Shown: one piece after another, positions 26,651 through 36,560 of the stretch | How positions within the stretch are numbered: position 1 is the stretch's first letter | Layout of the letters: each line of letters begins with the position of its first letter | DNA from: Actinomyces oris | Lineage (GTDB): Bacteria; Actinomycetota; Actinomycetes; Actinomycetales; Actinomycetaceae | DNA length: 64,000 bases | Assembly: GCF_001937445.1 (NCBI RefSeq) | Contig: NZ_MSKS01000013.1 | Location: 1 to 64,000, forward strand | Reading direction: 5' to 3' | Program-made: the position numbers and the translations under genes | The notes under the pieces: model-generated | The model's input: the letters and a program-made list of their open reading frames with translations, nothing else | Told to the model about the DNA's origin: nothing | The model's database searches: none

Positions 26651-27501
26651 TGGGCGCCGTCGCCGGGCTCCTGGGCGGTGTGGGGCTGCTCCTGATCTGG
26701 ATGGCCTGCACCTCCGAGCCGCCTCAGTGGCGCTCGAGGCGCTCCCGTCGTCTGGCCGACATCCTGGTCCAGGCCGGCGCCGGCCGCACCAGCCCCACGA
26801 TGTTCGTCCTGGGGTCGATCGGGCTGGGGCTGCTCATCGGCCTGGTCTTCCTGGGAATGTCCCGGGCCTGGCCGGTGGCCCTCGCCTTCACCGCCATCTT
26901 CACGGCGATCCCCTTCCTCATCATCTCCTCTCGAGCGCGCAACCGCCGTACCCGCCTGCGCGAGGTGTGGCCCGAGGCCGTCGATACCCTCGTCTCCGGC
27001 GTCCGCGCGGGCATGAGCCTGCCGGAGGCGCTGACCAACCTCGGTGAGCGCGGCCCGGAGGCCGTCCGCCCCCAGTTCCGGGCCTTCGCCACCGACTACG
27101 CCGCCTCCGCCCGCTTCGACAGCTCCCTGGACCGGCTCAAGGCCCGCTTCGCCGACCCGGTCGCCGACCGGATCGTTGAGGCCCTGCGCCTGGCCCACGA
27201 GGTCGGCGGCACCGACCTGGGGACGCTGCTGCGCTCCCTGTCGCAGATGCTGCGCGAGGACATGCGCACCCGAGGCGAGCTCGAGGCTCGCCAGTCGTGG
27301 ACCGTCAACGGTGCCAAGGTCGCGGTCGCCGCCCCATGGTTGGTCCTGGCGCTGCTGTCCACCCGGCCTCAGGCAGCGGCGGCCTACGCCACCACCGCCG
27401 GAGCCGTCATTCTCCTGACCGGAGCCGTCGTCTCGGTCATCGCCTACCGGCTCATGCTGCGCCTGGGGCGGCTGCCCGAGGAGGACAGGACACTGCGATG
27501 A
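26650..27501 (+). CDS. tadB: TadB-like type II secretion system F domain protein
   Basis: 283 aa inner-membrane platform protein. Hydrophobic helices are at the N-terminus (GLLGGVGLLLIWMACT), in the middle (FVLGSIGLGLLIGLVFLGM) and at the C-terminus (TAGAVILLTGAVVSVIAYRLML). The T2SF cytoplasmic domain between them carries DTLVSGVRAGMSLPEAL and ALRLAHEVGGTDLG. It starts on the last base of tadA and overlaps tadC by four bases (ATGA). Confidence 0.92.
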   Translation: MGAVAGLLGGVGLLLIWMACTSEPPQWRSRRSRRLADILVQAGAGRTSPTMFVLGSIGLGLLIGLVFLGMSRAWPVALAFTAIFTAIPFLIISSRARNRRTRLREVWPEAVDTLVSGVRAGMSLPEALTNLGERGPEAVRPQFRAFATDYAASARFDSSLDRLKARFADPVADRIVEALRLAHEVGGTDLGTLLRSLSQMLREDMRTRGELEARQSWTVNGAKVAVAAPWLVLALLSTRPQAAAAYATTAGAVILLTGAVVSVIAYRLMLRLGRLPEEDRTLR

Positions 27502-28451
27502 ACCCCATGAACGCGATGCTCACCGGAGGACTCGCCGGGCTGCTGGGGGCCGTGGGCGTCCTGAGCGTCATCTCGGCCCTCCGCCGACGCCGCCCCACAC
27601 TCATGGCCCGCCTGGAGCCCTACGTCCACCGCCGGCCCACGACCTCCGGCCTGCTGGCCGCTCCGGCAGGGCCGACCTCCGACGGGCGCACCGTCATCGG
27701 CCTGCTCATGGCCTCCACGGCAGGCGCTCTCAGCCTGGGCAGACTGATGGAGTCCCTGGGCTCGTCGGCCGGCTCGGTCCGGCGTCGCCTGACGCGATCA
27801 GGGTCATCTCTGGGGGTCGACCAGTTCCGCCTCCAGCAGGTCCTGTGGTCGACGACGGCGCTCCTGCTCGTCCTGGCCGCAGGAGGCCTGGCGGCCCTGG
27901 TCCGCTCCGTCAACGTGCCCGCGCTCATCCTCCTGTGCCTCATGGCCATCGTGGCCGGGGCCGCTGCCCGCGACTGGTGGCTCAGTCGGGCCGTGGCGAA
28001 GCGGCTGTCACGGATCGAGGCGCAGCTGCCCGACGTCGTCGAGTTGCTGGCACTGGCGGTGGGGGCCGGTCAGGGCCCGGTGTCGGCCATCGAGCGTATC
28101 GTCACGCTGGGCCGCGGCGACCTCGTTGACGAGCTGGGCGTCACTCTGACCGATATCCGCTCCGGCACGGTCCTGTCCACCGCCCTGGACCGTATGGAGC
28201 GGCGAGTCGGCTCCGTCCATGTCACCCGCCTGTGCGAGGCGGTCATCGTGGCCCTTGAGCGCGGCACACCACTGGCCGAGGTTCTGCGCTCCCAGGCCAC
28301 CGACGTGCGTGAGGCGGCGCGGCAGGACCTCATGGAGGAGGGCGGCAGACGGGAGATCGCCCAGATGGTTCCCGTGGTCTTCCTGGTCCTGCCCATCACC
28401 GTCGTCTTCGCTCTCTTCCCGGGGCTGTTCGTCCTGAGACTGGGGGTGTGA
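27498..28451 (+). CDS. tadC: TadC-like type II secretion system F domain protein
   Basis: 317 aa, the second T2SF platform protein. N-terminal helix LAGLLGAVGVLSVISAL, central helices around LLVLAAGGLAALV and ALILLCLMAIVAGAAA, then the cytoplasmic part with LPDVVELLALAVGAGQGPVSAIERI, and a terminal helix (VVFLVLPITVVFALFPGLFVL). The ATG at 27498 lies within the tadB stop; an upstream extension in the same frame is a shadow of tadB. An 87-base gap with AAGGAG separates it from the pilin-like gene. Confidence 0.92.
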   Translation: MNPMNAMLTGGLAGLLGAVGVLSVISALRRRRPTLMARLEPYVHRRPTTSGLLAAPAGPTSDGRTVIGLLMASTAGALSLGRLMESLGSSAGSVRRRLTRSGSSLGVDQFRLQQVLWSTTALLLVLAAGGLAALVRSVNVPALILLCLMAIVAGAAARDWWLSRAVAKRLSRIEAQLPDVVELLALAVGAGQGPVSAIERIVTLGRGDLVDELGVTLTDIRSGTVLSTALDRMERRVGSVHVTRLCEAVIVALERGTPLAEVLRSQATDVREAARQDLMEEGGRREIAQMVPVVFLVLPITVVFALFPGLFVLRLGV

Positions 28452-28538
28452 AGAGTATCCATCACCCTCCTGCGCCCGTGGACCCCGACCATCCATTGTC
28501 CTTTCACCCAGATTCCCGCCCGACAGCAAGGAGCAGTC

Positions 28539-28769
28539 ATGACATGCCTCATCCCTCCCTCCCCCCACCGCACTCAGACAGGTTCTCGGTCGTGGCGTGC
28601 CGCCGGTGCGCCACGGATCGATCTGCGCGATGAGCGCGGTGACGTCCCTGGCTGGGTCCTGGTGACCCTCATGACCGCGGGGCTCGTCGTGGCTCTGTGG
28701 ACGGTGGCCGGCAGCACGCTGACCGAGGTCTTCCTCAACGCCATCGCGAAGGTGACCAGTGCGATCTGA
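28539..28769 (+). CDS. DUF4244-like Flp pilin candidate
   Basis: 76 aa. A basic leader of about 32 residues is followed by DERGDVPGWVLVTLMTAGLVVALW, one long hydrophobic helix, and a short tail (FLNAIAKVTSAI). The charged-residue-then-helix layout with a Gly before the helix is that of Flp-type pilins. In actinobacterial tad operons this position holds DUF4244 proteins. ATG follows AAGGAGCAGTC. It is the best candidate for the major pilin, although no prepilin peptidase gene is in the window. Confidence 0.82.
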   Translation: MTCLIPPSPHRTQTGSRSWRAAGAPRIDLRDERGDVPGWVLVTLMTAGLVVALWTVAGSTLTEVFLNAIAKVTSAI

Positions 28770-29232
28770 ACACGCGCCTCGCCTCGGAGTGCTTCAACGG
28801 GCTGGTCGCGCCCTGCCTCGGCCGGGTCGCCTCCGCCCACTCGGGCAGAACGAGTCAGGCTCGGCCGTCGTCGACTTCGTCATGGTCGGTGCGCTCGTCA
28901 TCATCGTGTTCGTGGCACTCCTCCAGGTTGCCCTGGGGGTCTACGCCCGCAACGTCCTCACCGACGCCGCGGGCGACGGCGCTCGTCGAGCCGCTCTGGT
29001 CGGGGGCACGGAGGCCGAGGCGCGCCAACGGGTGCAGGTCCTCACCGACGCCGCCCTCAGGCGCGGCTACGTGGACACCGTCACCGTCTCGCGGGTGTCC
29101 TCCGGTGACCTGAGGCTCGTCGAGGTCACGGTGACAGCGCCCTTTCCAGTCCTGGGGCTCCTCGGCCCCGGAGGGACACTACGGGTCACCGGGCACGCCA
29201 TCGATGAGTCCTCCCTGACCCAGGAGAGGTGA
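28759..29232 (+). CDS. tadE: TadE-family pseudopilin
   Basis: 157 aa. After about 34 residues comes SGSAVVDFVMVGALVIIVFVALLQVAL, the TadE signature (Gly-Ser-Ala-x-x-(D/E)-F plus a helix). A globular part with two short strands (TVTVSRVSSGDL, VEVTVTAPFPV) follows. GTG 28759 lies inside the last codons of the previous gene and follows AAGGTG, suggesting coupled translation. Confidence 0.87.
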   Translation: MRSEHAPRLGVLQRAGRALPRPGRLRPLGQNESGSAVVDFVMVGALVIIVFVALLQVALGVYARNVLTDAAGDGARRAALVGGTEAEARQRVQVLTDAALRRGYVDTVTVSRVSSGDLRLVEVTVTAPFPVLGLLGPGGTLRVTGHAIDESSLTQER

Positions 29233-29238
29233 GCCCGG

Positions 29239-29802
29239 GTGGTATCCATGGTCGGCTCGAGGCGTCGCAGGCGTCGTGCCGTGTCGCGCTCGCCGAGGGC
29301 GGTCCCGGCCCGCGCCCTCATCACCGGGCGGTTCGTCAGCCGGTTCCGAGAGACCCTCAGGGCGGGCGATCGAAGTGTCCGGCGGCTCATGAGCCAGGAG
29401 GAGGGCAATGCGATCGTCGAGTTCATCGGGTGGAGCGCCGTCCTGGTGGTGCCCGTGCTCTACCTGGTGGTGACACTCGCCCAGCTCCAGGCCACGACCT
29501 TCGCCGTCGCCTCGGCGGCCGACGCCGCCAGCCGGGTCCTGGAGGTCGACGACTCTCCCTTAGCGATGGATAACGCGCAGCTGGCCATGCAGCTGTCCCT
29601 GTCCGATCAGGGCATTGACGCCGACTCGTCCGGCTCCCTGTCGGTCACCTGCGCTCACGGCTGCGCCCGGGGACAGGCGGCGATAGTCGAGGTCTCGGTC
29701 GGTGTGGACCTGCCGGGCTTCGCCTCGCTGGGGATCGGTCGGGATGTCGTCGTGGTGGACACTGAGCGCTCCATCACCCTGCCGGGCAAGGAGGAGCAGT
29801 GA
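29239..29802 (+). CDS. TadE/TadF-like pseudopilin
   Basis: 187 aa. A long, very Arg-rich N-terminus (about 50 residues) precedes EEGNAIVEFIGWSAVLVVPVLYLVVTL, again the (D/E)F-plus-helix layout of minor pilins. It has a paired Cys (CAHGC, about residue 138) that could form a disulfide outside the cell. GTG 29239 is the first start; ATG 29248 is an alternative. The stop overlaps the next GTG. Confidence 0.82.
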   Translation: MVSMVGSRRRRRRAVSRSPRAVPARALITGRFVSRFRETLRAGDRSVRRLMSQEEGNAIVEFIGWSAVLVVPVLYLVVTLAQLQATTFAVASAADAASRVLEVDDSPLAMDNAQLAMQLSLSDQGIDADSSGSLSVTCAHGCARGQAAIVEVSVGVDLPGFASLGIGRDVVVVDTERSITLPGKEEQ

Positions 29803-30305
29803 ACAGGCCGCCCGGCCCCGGGACCGTCCAGCGGCGGGTCCGTGCCCTGGTGGATCGGCTGCACCGTGAGGAGGATGGGCAGACGCTTCTCCTGGGAGTC
29901 GGGCTCATCTGCGTCGTGCTTGCGCTGCTGTTCGTCGCGGCCTCGGCCACCGCTGTCTACCTCGACCTCAAGACCCTCACGTCACTGGCGGACTCGGCTG
30001 CGGCCGCGGGGGCCGACAGCGTGGAGGCGCACCCCTACTACGGGGGTGGCGCCACGGACGCCGCCCCCGGGTCCCTCACTGACGCAGGGGTCAGGAGCAA
30101 GGCGGCCGAGGACCTGTCCGCCCAGCCGGCAGCGGCCAGGCTGGAGGGGATCACGATCGTCAGCGCCCGTGCCGCCGACAGCCGCACCGCCGAGGTGAGG
30201 CTGCAGGCCCGCTCACGCCCGCCTTTCCTGCCCTGGGGGATCCTCCCGGCCGAGGGCTTCACCATCACCGCCACCGGCTCTGCCCGAATGACGACGACGC
30301 AGTGA
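29799..30305 (+). CDS. TadG-like pilus assembly protein (Rv3660c-neighbourhood type)
   Basis: 168 aa, last gene of the tad operon. REEDGQTLLLGVGLICVVLALLFVAASATAVYL gives one N-terminal helix preceded by a DGQ motif, as in 'TadE/G-like' proteins that follow tadE/tadF. The extracellular part includes SLADSAAAAGADSV, typical of TadG N-terminal regions. It starts with GTGA overlapping the previous stop. A 12-bp hairpin covers its stop codon. Confidence 0.82.
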   Translation: MNRPPGPGTVQRRVRALVDRLHREEDGQTLLLGVGLICVVLALLFVAASATAVYLDLKTLTSLADSAAAAGADSVEAHPYYGGGATDAAPGSLTDAGVRSKAAEDLSAQPAAARLEGITIVSARAADSRTAEVRLQARSRPPFLPWGILPAEGFTITATGSARMTTTQ

Positions 30306-30326
30306 GCCGACAGACTCACTGCGTCG
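30295..30326. terminator. Bidirectional hairpin at the end of the tad operon
   Basis: CGACGCAGTGAG (30295-30306), 8-base loop, CTCACTGCGTCG (30315-30326). The stem includes the stop codon of the last tad gene. It also lies 49 bases past the stop of the convergent membrane-protein gene. Confidence 0.75.
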
Positions 30327-30374
30327 AAAACGGGTGGGTGGAAGGTTGCGTGTGGCAGGAGGCGGCCAGCGCCC

Positions 30375-30731
30375 TCAGGCCTGCTCGATGAAGCTCGCCG
30401 AGGCCACCGGGGAGGGGCGCCGGTGCAGGTGCATCCGGGACCGCAGCTCCTCCTTCTGACGGCGCGAGAGCTGAGCGATGTAGGCCCGCTTCACCGTGAA
30501 CAGGATGTTGAGGCCCACCAGGAGGTAGAAGGCGTTGGCGATGACGCTGGGCCAGGCCCCGGAGCTCGCGCAGTTGATGGTCAGCAGTACGGAGCCGGTG
30601 ATGTTGAGGGCCTGATACTTGAGCGAATCGCCGGCGATCGTGCCCTTGGAGACCAGGAAGTAGGCCACGAGGAGCTCAGCGGCACCGATCCAGCCGCCGA
30701 TAGAGATGAGGGAGGAGAGCACGTCGTTCAC
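30375..30731 (-). CDS. CBU_0592-family membrane protein
   Basis: About 118 aa. Three to four helices: LISIGGWIGAAELLVAYFLVSKG, ALNITGSVLLTINCASSGAW and VIANAFYLLVGLNILFTV. The GWIGAxxLLxAYFLVSKG...GDSLxYQxLN pattern is the hallmark of CBU_0592-type proteins, whose function is unknown. GTG 30731 places the start just before the conserved part; the frame extends to ATG 30773 with no ribosome binding site. It is divergent from the LysR gene 73 bases away and may be its target. Confidence 0.8.
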   Translation of the reverse strand: MNDVLSSLISIGGWIGAAELLVAYFLVSKGTIAGDSLKYQALNITGSVLLTINCASSGAWPSVIANAFYLLVGLNILFTVKRAYIAQLSRRQKEELRSRMHLHRRPSPVASASFIEQA

Positions 30732-30803
30732 GGGGATGATTCTTCGACACCCCTGGATGAAGGTCAATCGCATCTATCTGCATGAGGGATGTAGATTTAC
30801 TTC

Positions 30804-31715
30804 ATGCGGGTGTTGCCTCAGAGACTTTCGGTTCTTTTGGCCGTCCACCGAGCCGGAGGAGTTGTCGCAGCGGCAGATTTCCTTCATATCACGCCGTCGG
30901 CCGTCTCCCAGCAGATTCGCCTCCTGGAGCGCGAGTGCGGCGTCCGGGTCCTGGATCGCACACCCACCGGAGCCGTGCTCACGGCGGCCGGGAAGGTGCT
31001 GGCGGATGCGGCCGAGCGCATTGAGGACGAGCTGACCACCGTGCGCCGTGAGCTGGCGGACCTGGATGACTCCGTCCCCTCCGGCGTGGTGCGAGTCGGG
31101 AGCTTCGCCTCTGCCGTTCGGGCGCTCCTGCTGCCTCTCTTGAGCTCTCTGGCGACCACCAGCCCGGAGCTGGAGGTGATCGTCGAGGAGGTCGAGGAGC
31201 GCAGTGCCCTGTCCCGGCTGCGTCGGGGCGAGCTCGACCTGGTCCTCATCGAGCGTGACGAGCACACGCTGCCCGCGGCGCCTCGGGGCATGGCCGACAT
31301 CCCGCTGCTGGACGAGTCCTGGCTCGTCGTCGTGCCGGCCGAGCAGGCGACCCCTACGACCTTGGCGGATCTGGCGCGCGCCACCTGGATCGATCTGGCC
31401 CCGGGCACCGCCGGCGCCTTTGCCCTGGACCGTCTGGAGCGCCAGCTGGGGGTGCCCTTGACGATGCGGCACGTCGCCTACGACTACGACGTCGTGCTGG
31501 CCATGGTCAGCCAGGGCCTGGGCTGCGCGCTCCTGCCCGAGCTGGCCGTCTACTCCGGGCTCGTCCCCGATGAGCTCAGCGTGGTGCGCCTGCCCGGGCT
31601 GGGCGTGCGCCAGCTGGTGGTGCGTCACCGATCGACCCGCACCGAGCCGGGCCCGGCGACACGTGCGGTGCTCGAGGCGCTGCTCTCCCAGGCCCAGGGC
31701 ATTGAGCTGGGGTGA
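30804..31715 (+). CDS. LysR-family regulator, ArgP/LysG type
   Basis: 303 aa. N-terminal winged helix-turn-helix: LSVLLAVHRAGGVVAAADFLHITPSAVSQQIRLLE. A long linker helix and a two-lobed effector domain follow (VRVGSFASAVRALLLPLL; LVLIERDEHTLP; MVSQGLGCALLPELAV). Residues around SAVSQQI fit the LysG/ArgP branch that often controls divergent basic-amino-acid exporters. Here the divergent neighbour is a CBU_0592 membrane protein instead. The ligand is not predictable. Confidence 0.88.
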   Translation: MRVLPQRLSVLLAVHRAGGVVAAADFLHITPSAVSQQIRLLERECGVRVLDRTPTGAVLTAAGKVLADAAERIEDELTTVRRELADLDDSVPSGVVRVGSFASAVRALLLPLLSSLATTSPELEVIVEEVEERSALSRLRRGELDLVLIERDEHTLPAAPRGMADIPLLDESWLVVVPAEQATPTTLADLARATWIDLAPGTAGAFALDRLERQLGVPLTMRHVAYDYDVVLAMVSQGLGCALLPELAVYSGLVPDELSVVRLPGLGVRQLVVRHRSTRTEPGPATRAVLEALLSQAQGIELG

Positions 31716-31814
31716 GTGGCAGACGAGGGACAACGGTGGGCGTGACCGAGCCGTCGAGCGAGCCGAGTCCACCCCGACGGCGCCCCCGGTGCGTTCTGCC
31801 GTAGACTCCCCTCC

Positions 31815-32936
31815 GTGGCCACTGACTTCTCCGCTGAGATCGAACGACTCCGACACACCTACGCCTCCATCGCCGCGGTGACCGACCCCGAGGCCCTGCG
31901 CGCCCGGATCGCCGAGCTCTCCGAGCAGGCCTCCGCACCCGACCTGTGGGATGACCCCGACTCCGCCCAGGTGGTCACCTCCGCACTGTCCCACGCCCAG
32001 GCCGACCTCAAGCGGGTCGAGAGCCTGGGGGAGCGCATTGAGGACCTCGAGGCGATGGTCGAGCTCGCCGGCGAGGAGGAGGGCGAGGACGCCGCCGAGA
32101 TCCTCGCCGAGGCTGAGACGGACCTGGCGGCCATCAGCAAGGACCTTTCCGACCTGGAGATCCGCACGCTGCTCAGCGGCGAGTACGATCCGCGCGACGC
32201 CGTTGTCACCATCCGCTCGGGCGCCGGCGGCGTGGACGCCGCCGACTTCGCCGAGATGCTCCTGCGCATGTACACCCGCTGGGCCGAGCGGCACGACTAC
32301 CCCGTCAAGGTCCTCAACACCTCCTACGCCGAGGAGGCGGGCCTGAAGTCGGTCACCTTCGAGGTCCACGCCCCCTACGCCTACGGGACCCTGAGCGTCG
32401 AGGGCGGCACGCACCGCCTGGTGCGCATCAGCCCCTTCGACAACCAGGGGCGCCGCCAGACCTCCTTCGCCGCCGTCGAGGTCATCCCGCTCATCGAGTC
32501 CACCGACCACATCGACATCCCCGAGACCGACATCCGCATCGACGTCTTCCGCTCCTCGGGCCCCGGCGGGCAGAGCGTCAATACCACTGACTCCGCCGTG
32601 CGCATCACCCACCTGCCCACGGGCCTGGTGGTCTCCATGCAGGACGAGAAGTCCCAGATCCAGAACCGCGCCGCCGCTATGCGTGTCCTCCAGTCGCGCC
32701 TGCTCCTGCTCAAGCAGCAGGAGGAGGACGCCAAGAAGAAGGAGCTCGCCGGGGACATCAAGGCCTCCTGGGGGGATCAGATGCGTTCCTACGTCCTCAA
32801 CCCCTATCAAATGGTCAAGGACCTGCGGACCAACTTCGAGGTCGGCAACCCCGACTCGGTATTCGACGGCGACATTGACGGCTTCATTGACGCCGGCATC
32901 CGCTGGCGCAAGCAGCAGGAGACCGCCGAGGACTGA
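31815..32936 (+). CDS. prfB: Peptide chain release factor 2
   Basis: 373 aa. RF2 releases peptides at UGA and UAA. The stop-codon reading motif SPF lies in [15 protein letters not shown], and the catalytic GGQ in [17 protein letters not shown] (about residue 250). The frame is continuous from GTG 31815; the in-frame UGA and programmed frameshift known from E. coli prfB are absent. ftsE does not follow, unlike in many actinobacteria; a terminator and a CPBP protease gene do. Confidence 0.97.
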   Translation: MATDFSAEIERLRHTYASIAAVTDPEALRARIAELSEQASAPDLWDDPDSAQVVTSALSHAQADLKRVESLGERIEDLEAMVELAGEEEGEDAAEILAEAETDLAAISKDLSDLEIRTLLSGEYDPRDAVVTIRSGAGGVDAADFAEMLLRMYTRWAERHDYPVKVLNTSYAEEAGLKSVTFEVHAPYAYGTLSVEGGTHRLVRISPFDNQGRRQTSFAAVEVIPLIESTDHIDIPETDIRIDVFRSSGPGGQSVNTTDSAVRITHLPTGLVVSMQDEKSQIQNRAAAMRVLQSRLLLLKQQEEDAKKKELAGDIKASWGDQMRSYVLNPYQMVKDLRTNFEVGNPDSVFDGDIDGFIDAGIRWRKQQETAED

Positions 32937-32967
32937 TCGGCTCGCTTCATCGGAAGCATCATTGGAG

Positions 32968-33002
32968 TCAGGGATCCCCCGGAGGGGTCCCTGATTTCTT
33001 TT
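32968..33002 (+). terminator. Rho-independent terminator of prfB
   Basis: TCAGGGATCCCC pairs with GGGGTCCCTGA (11 pairs including one G-U), followed by TTTCTTTT. It starts 31 bases past the prfB stop. Confidence 0.92.
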
Positions 33003-33059
33003 CCGCTTGCCCCTGATTTTTCTGGGGTCCGATTGAAGCCGCAAATTATGAGGCGTACC

Positions 33060-34019
33060 GTGAATTTCATGAGTACATCACATGGAAAACCTCGGTCGGT
33101 GGAAGTCTCATCAACACTCTCGTCTCTCGAGTCCTCGGATCTCAGCGGGGATCGGTCGGATCAAGGTCATCACCTCACTGTGGGCGGCAAGGTTGTGCGC
33201 ATCGTCATTGCGTTTGCGATGATGTTCGTCTGTGCGTTCACGCCGCCTTTACTGATCCAGATTCCTGTCATCCAGTCTTTTGCTCTCGCACATGAGAATC
33301 CCGTTGGTCTCGTGGAGTCATTCGCGGTGGGGGCGTGTGTGCTGCTGATCTATGGGGCGGCGGCGGTGCTCGCTCTTGTTCTGTGCTGTGTCTTGGGCTG
33401 CACGCTTGACCGAGGCCGGCATGTCAGTATGGGTCTGCGCATCGACAGACGCGCGCTGCTTTGGCTGGCAGGGATGATTCTGGCTGCGCTCGTCGTGGAC
33501 CTTGTGGTGGCCAGCATGCTTCAAGTGCTCGGGTTTGCTGGTGGCGACCAGTCGGTACCCCAGGGTCCGCTGTGGCTCGCGATCGTCGAGTCCTTCTCCA
33601 TAGCCTTCCTTCTCCAGGGGATTCCTGAGGAGATCATATGGAGGGGGTGGCTCTACTCCTCGCTGGGCGAGACGCGTTTCGCAGCGGTATCCAGCGTCCT
33701 CGGATTCACTGCTCTTCATATTCTCTCTCAAGGAGGTCAGCAGAATCTTCTCGAACATCTCACGTATCTCGCTCTACCGTGCGGATTTGCGGTGACGGCG
33801 ATGATTGTCCGAATTGTCTCCGGGTCGACCTGGGCGGCGATCGGCGTGCACGGAGGGTTCCACCTGGTGAACTACTACGTGGCAGAACCCCTGCATCTGC
33901 GCATTGGGTCGATCACCTGGGTACTTCAGGGGTTGACCTGGGCCGCGGTCGGCCTTCTCATTCTCGCCATCCACCGCCGTCGTCAGCGGCAGGCGGCGTT
34001 GACAGACCGGACACGTTGA
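33060..34019 (+). CDS. CPBP-family intramembrane glutamic protease
   Basis: About 319 aa with roughly eight membrane helices. CPBP (CAAX protease/bacteriocin-processing) motifs: EEIIWRGW (Glu-Glu-x3-Arg), FTALH, and HGGFHLVNYYV near the C-terminus. Some relatives give self-immunity to bacteriocins; no bacteriocin gene is seen here. GTG 33060 follows GAGG by six bases; ATG 33069 is an alternative. Bases 33000-33800 are visibly less GC-rich than neighbours, hinting at acquisition. The last 62 bases overlap the convergent ogt gene. Confidence 0.85.
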   Translation: MNFMSTSHGKPRSVEVSSTLSSLESSDLSGDRSDQGHHLTVGGKVVRIVIAFAMMFVCAFTPPLLIQIPVIQSFALAHENPVGLVESFAVGACVLLIYGAAAVLALVLCCVLGCTLDRGRHVSMGLRIDRRALLWLAGMILAALVVDLVVASMLQVLGFAGGDQSVPQGPLWLAIVESFSIAFLLQGIPEEIIWRGWLYSSLGETRFAAVSSVLGFTALHILSQGGQQNLLEHLTYLALPCGFAVTAMIVRIVSGSTWAAIGVHGGFHLVNYYVAEPLHLRIGSITWVLQGLTWAAVGLLILAIHRRRQRQAALTDRTR

Positions 34020-34509
34020 CCCCCTCCATCTCCAGGAGCCGTTCCTTACGGTCGACCCCTCCCGCGTATCCGCGCAGGCTCCCGTCGGAGGCGAGCACGC
34101 GGTGGCACGGCACGATGAGAACGATCGGATTGCGCCCGACCGCGCCACCCACGGCCTGGGCAGACATCTGCTTGCGGCCCATGCGATGCGCAACCTCGGC
34201 AGCGATACGGGCATAGGTGCTGGTGGCGCCGAAGGGGATGGAGAGCATGATGGAGGTGACCATCTTCTTGAAGTCGGAGCCCTCGACCCTGATCGGCGGG
34301 GTGAAACCCGGGTCGGCGCCCTCGAAGTAGGTGTCGAGCCACTGGGCCGTCTGCGTGAAGACGGGCAGGTGGGGCCGGAGTACCGCGTCGTCGCTGATCG
34401 TCGAGCGGTCGTACTTCTGACCGTCGAACCACAGACCCGTGAGGTACTCGCCATCGCCGGCCATGGTCATGGCCCCCAACGGGGACTCGTAGCGGCTGAG
34501 GCAGGGCAT
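33958..34509 (-). CDS. ogt: Methylated-DNA--protein-cysteine S-methyltransferase
   Basis: 183 aa suicide repair enzyme that takes the methyl group from O6-methylguanine onto its own Cys. The active site is VPCHRVLASDGSLRGYAGG, preceded by the helix-turn-helix region (IPFGATSTYARIA and AVGGAVGRNPI). ATG 34509 has an ideal AAGGAGG site. The C-terminal ~20 residues after LLEMEGV are unusual (Pro/Asp/Gly-rich) and coincide exactly with the stretch that overlaps the CPBP gene, so the stop may have moved when that gene arrived. Confidence 0.94.
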   Translation of the reverse strand: MPCLSRYESPLGAMTMAGDGEYLTGLWFDGQKYDRSTISDDAVLRPHLPVFTQTAQWLDTYFEGADPGFTPPIRVEGSDFKKMVTSIMLSIPFGATSTYARIAAEVAHRMGRKQMSAQAVGGAVGRNPIVLIVPCHRVLASDGSLRGYAGGVDRKERLLEMEGVNVSGLSTPPAADDGGGWRE

Positions 34510-34735
34510 CGGTCCCTCCTTCTCGTTCCTCTTCCTGCTCATGGTGTCACGCCCGGGCACGGTTCTGTCTCTCATCGGCTCGCTGCGGAGCCGCGTGCAC
34601 CGTCTCACCTCCGCCGTCGTCGCCATTGCTCCGGGGCTCCCTTAGGCTTGGCCACGGTGCGCAGGGCGGGACCGGTCGGTCGCCGTCGTCGCGCAGAACC
34701 TCCGCTCACACCCTGACGAAAGGCGCAGACGAGCA

Positions 34736-36418
<1,683 letters not shown>

Positions 36419-36449
36419 GCGGAGCCCGCCCGGTCGGCCGCATCAGAAG

Positions 36450-36497
36450 GAGAAGCGCCATTCCCCCAGCCATCTGGCTGAGGGAATGGCGCTTCTC
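36450..36497. terminator. Long hairpin after ettA
   Basis: GAGAAGCGCCATTCCC (36450-36465) pairs perfectly with 36482-36497. The loop itself folds (CAGCCA/TGGCTG), giving a nearly continuous 22-bp hairpin. It starts 31 bases past the stop. No T tract follows. Confidence 0.8.
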
Positions 36498-36560
36498 GTC
36501 CTGCTTCAGACGGCGAGTTCACGCGTCTTGTCGGTTGGTGCCGATCGCACTTAAGGTGTT

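Noticed and set aside
31815-31900. Programmed frameshift in prfB
   Set aside because: Looked for an in-frame UGA near codon 26; the frame is continuous, so the E. coli-type autoregulation is absent.
30774-33044. 756-aa open frame antisense to the LysR gene and prfB
   Set aside because: Shadow of two clearly real genes on the other strand; no motif.
33060-34019. Bacteriocin immunity locus around the CPBP protease
   Set aside because: No small precursor peptide, processing transporter or modification enzyme is found next to it.
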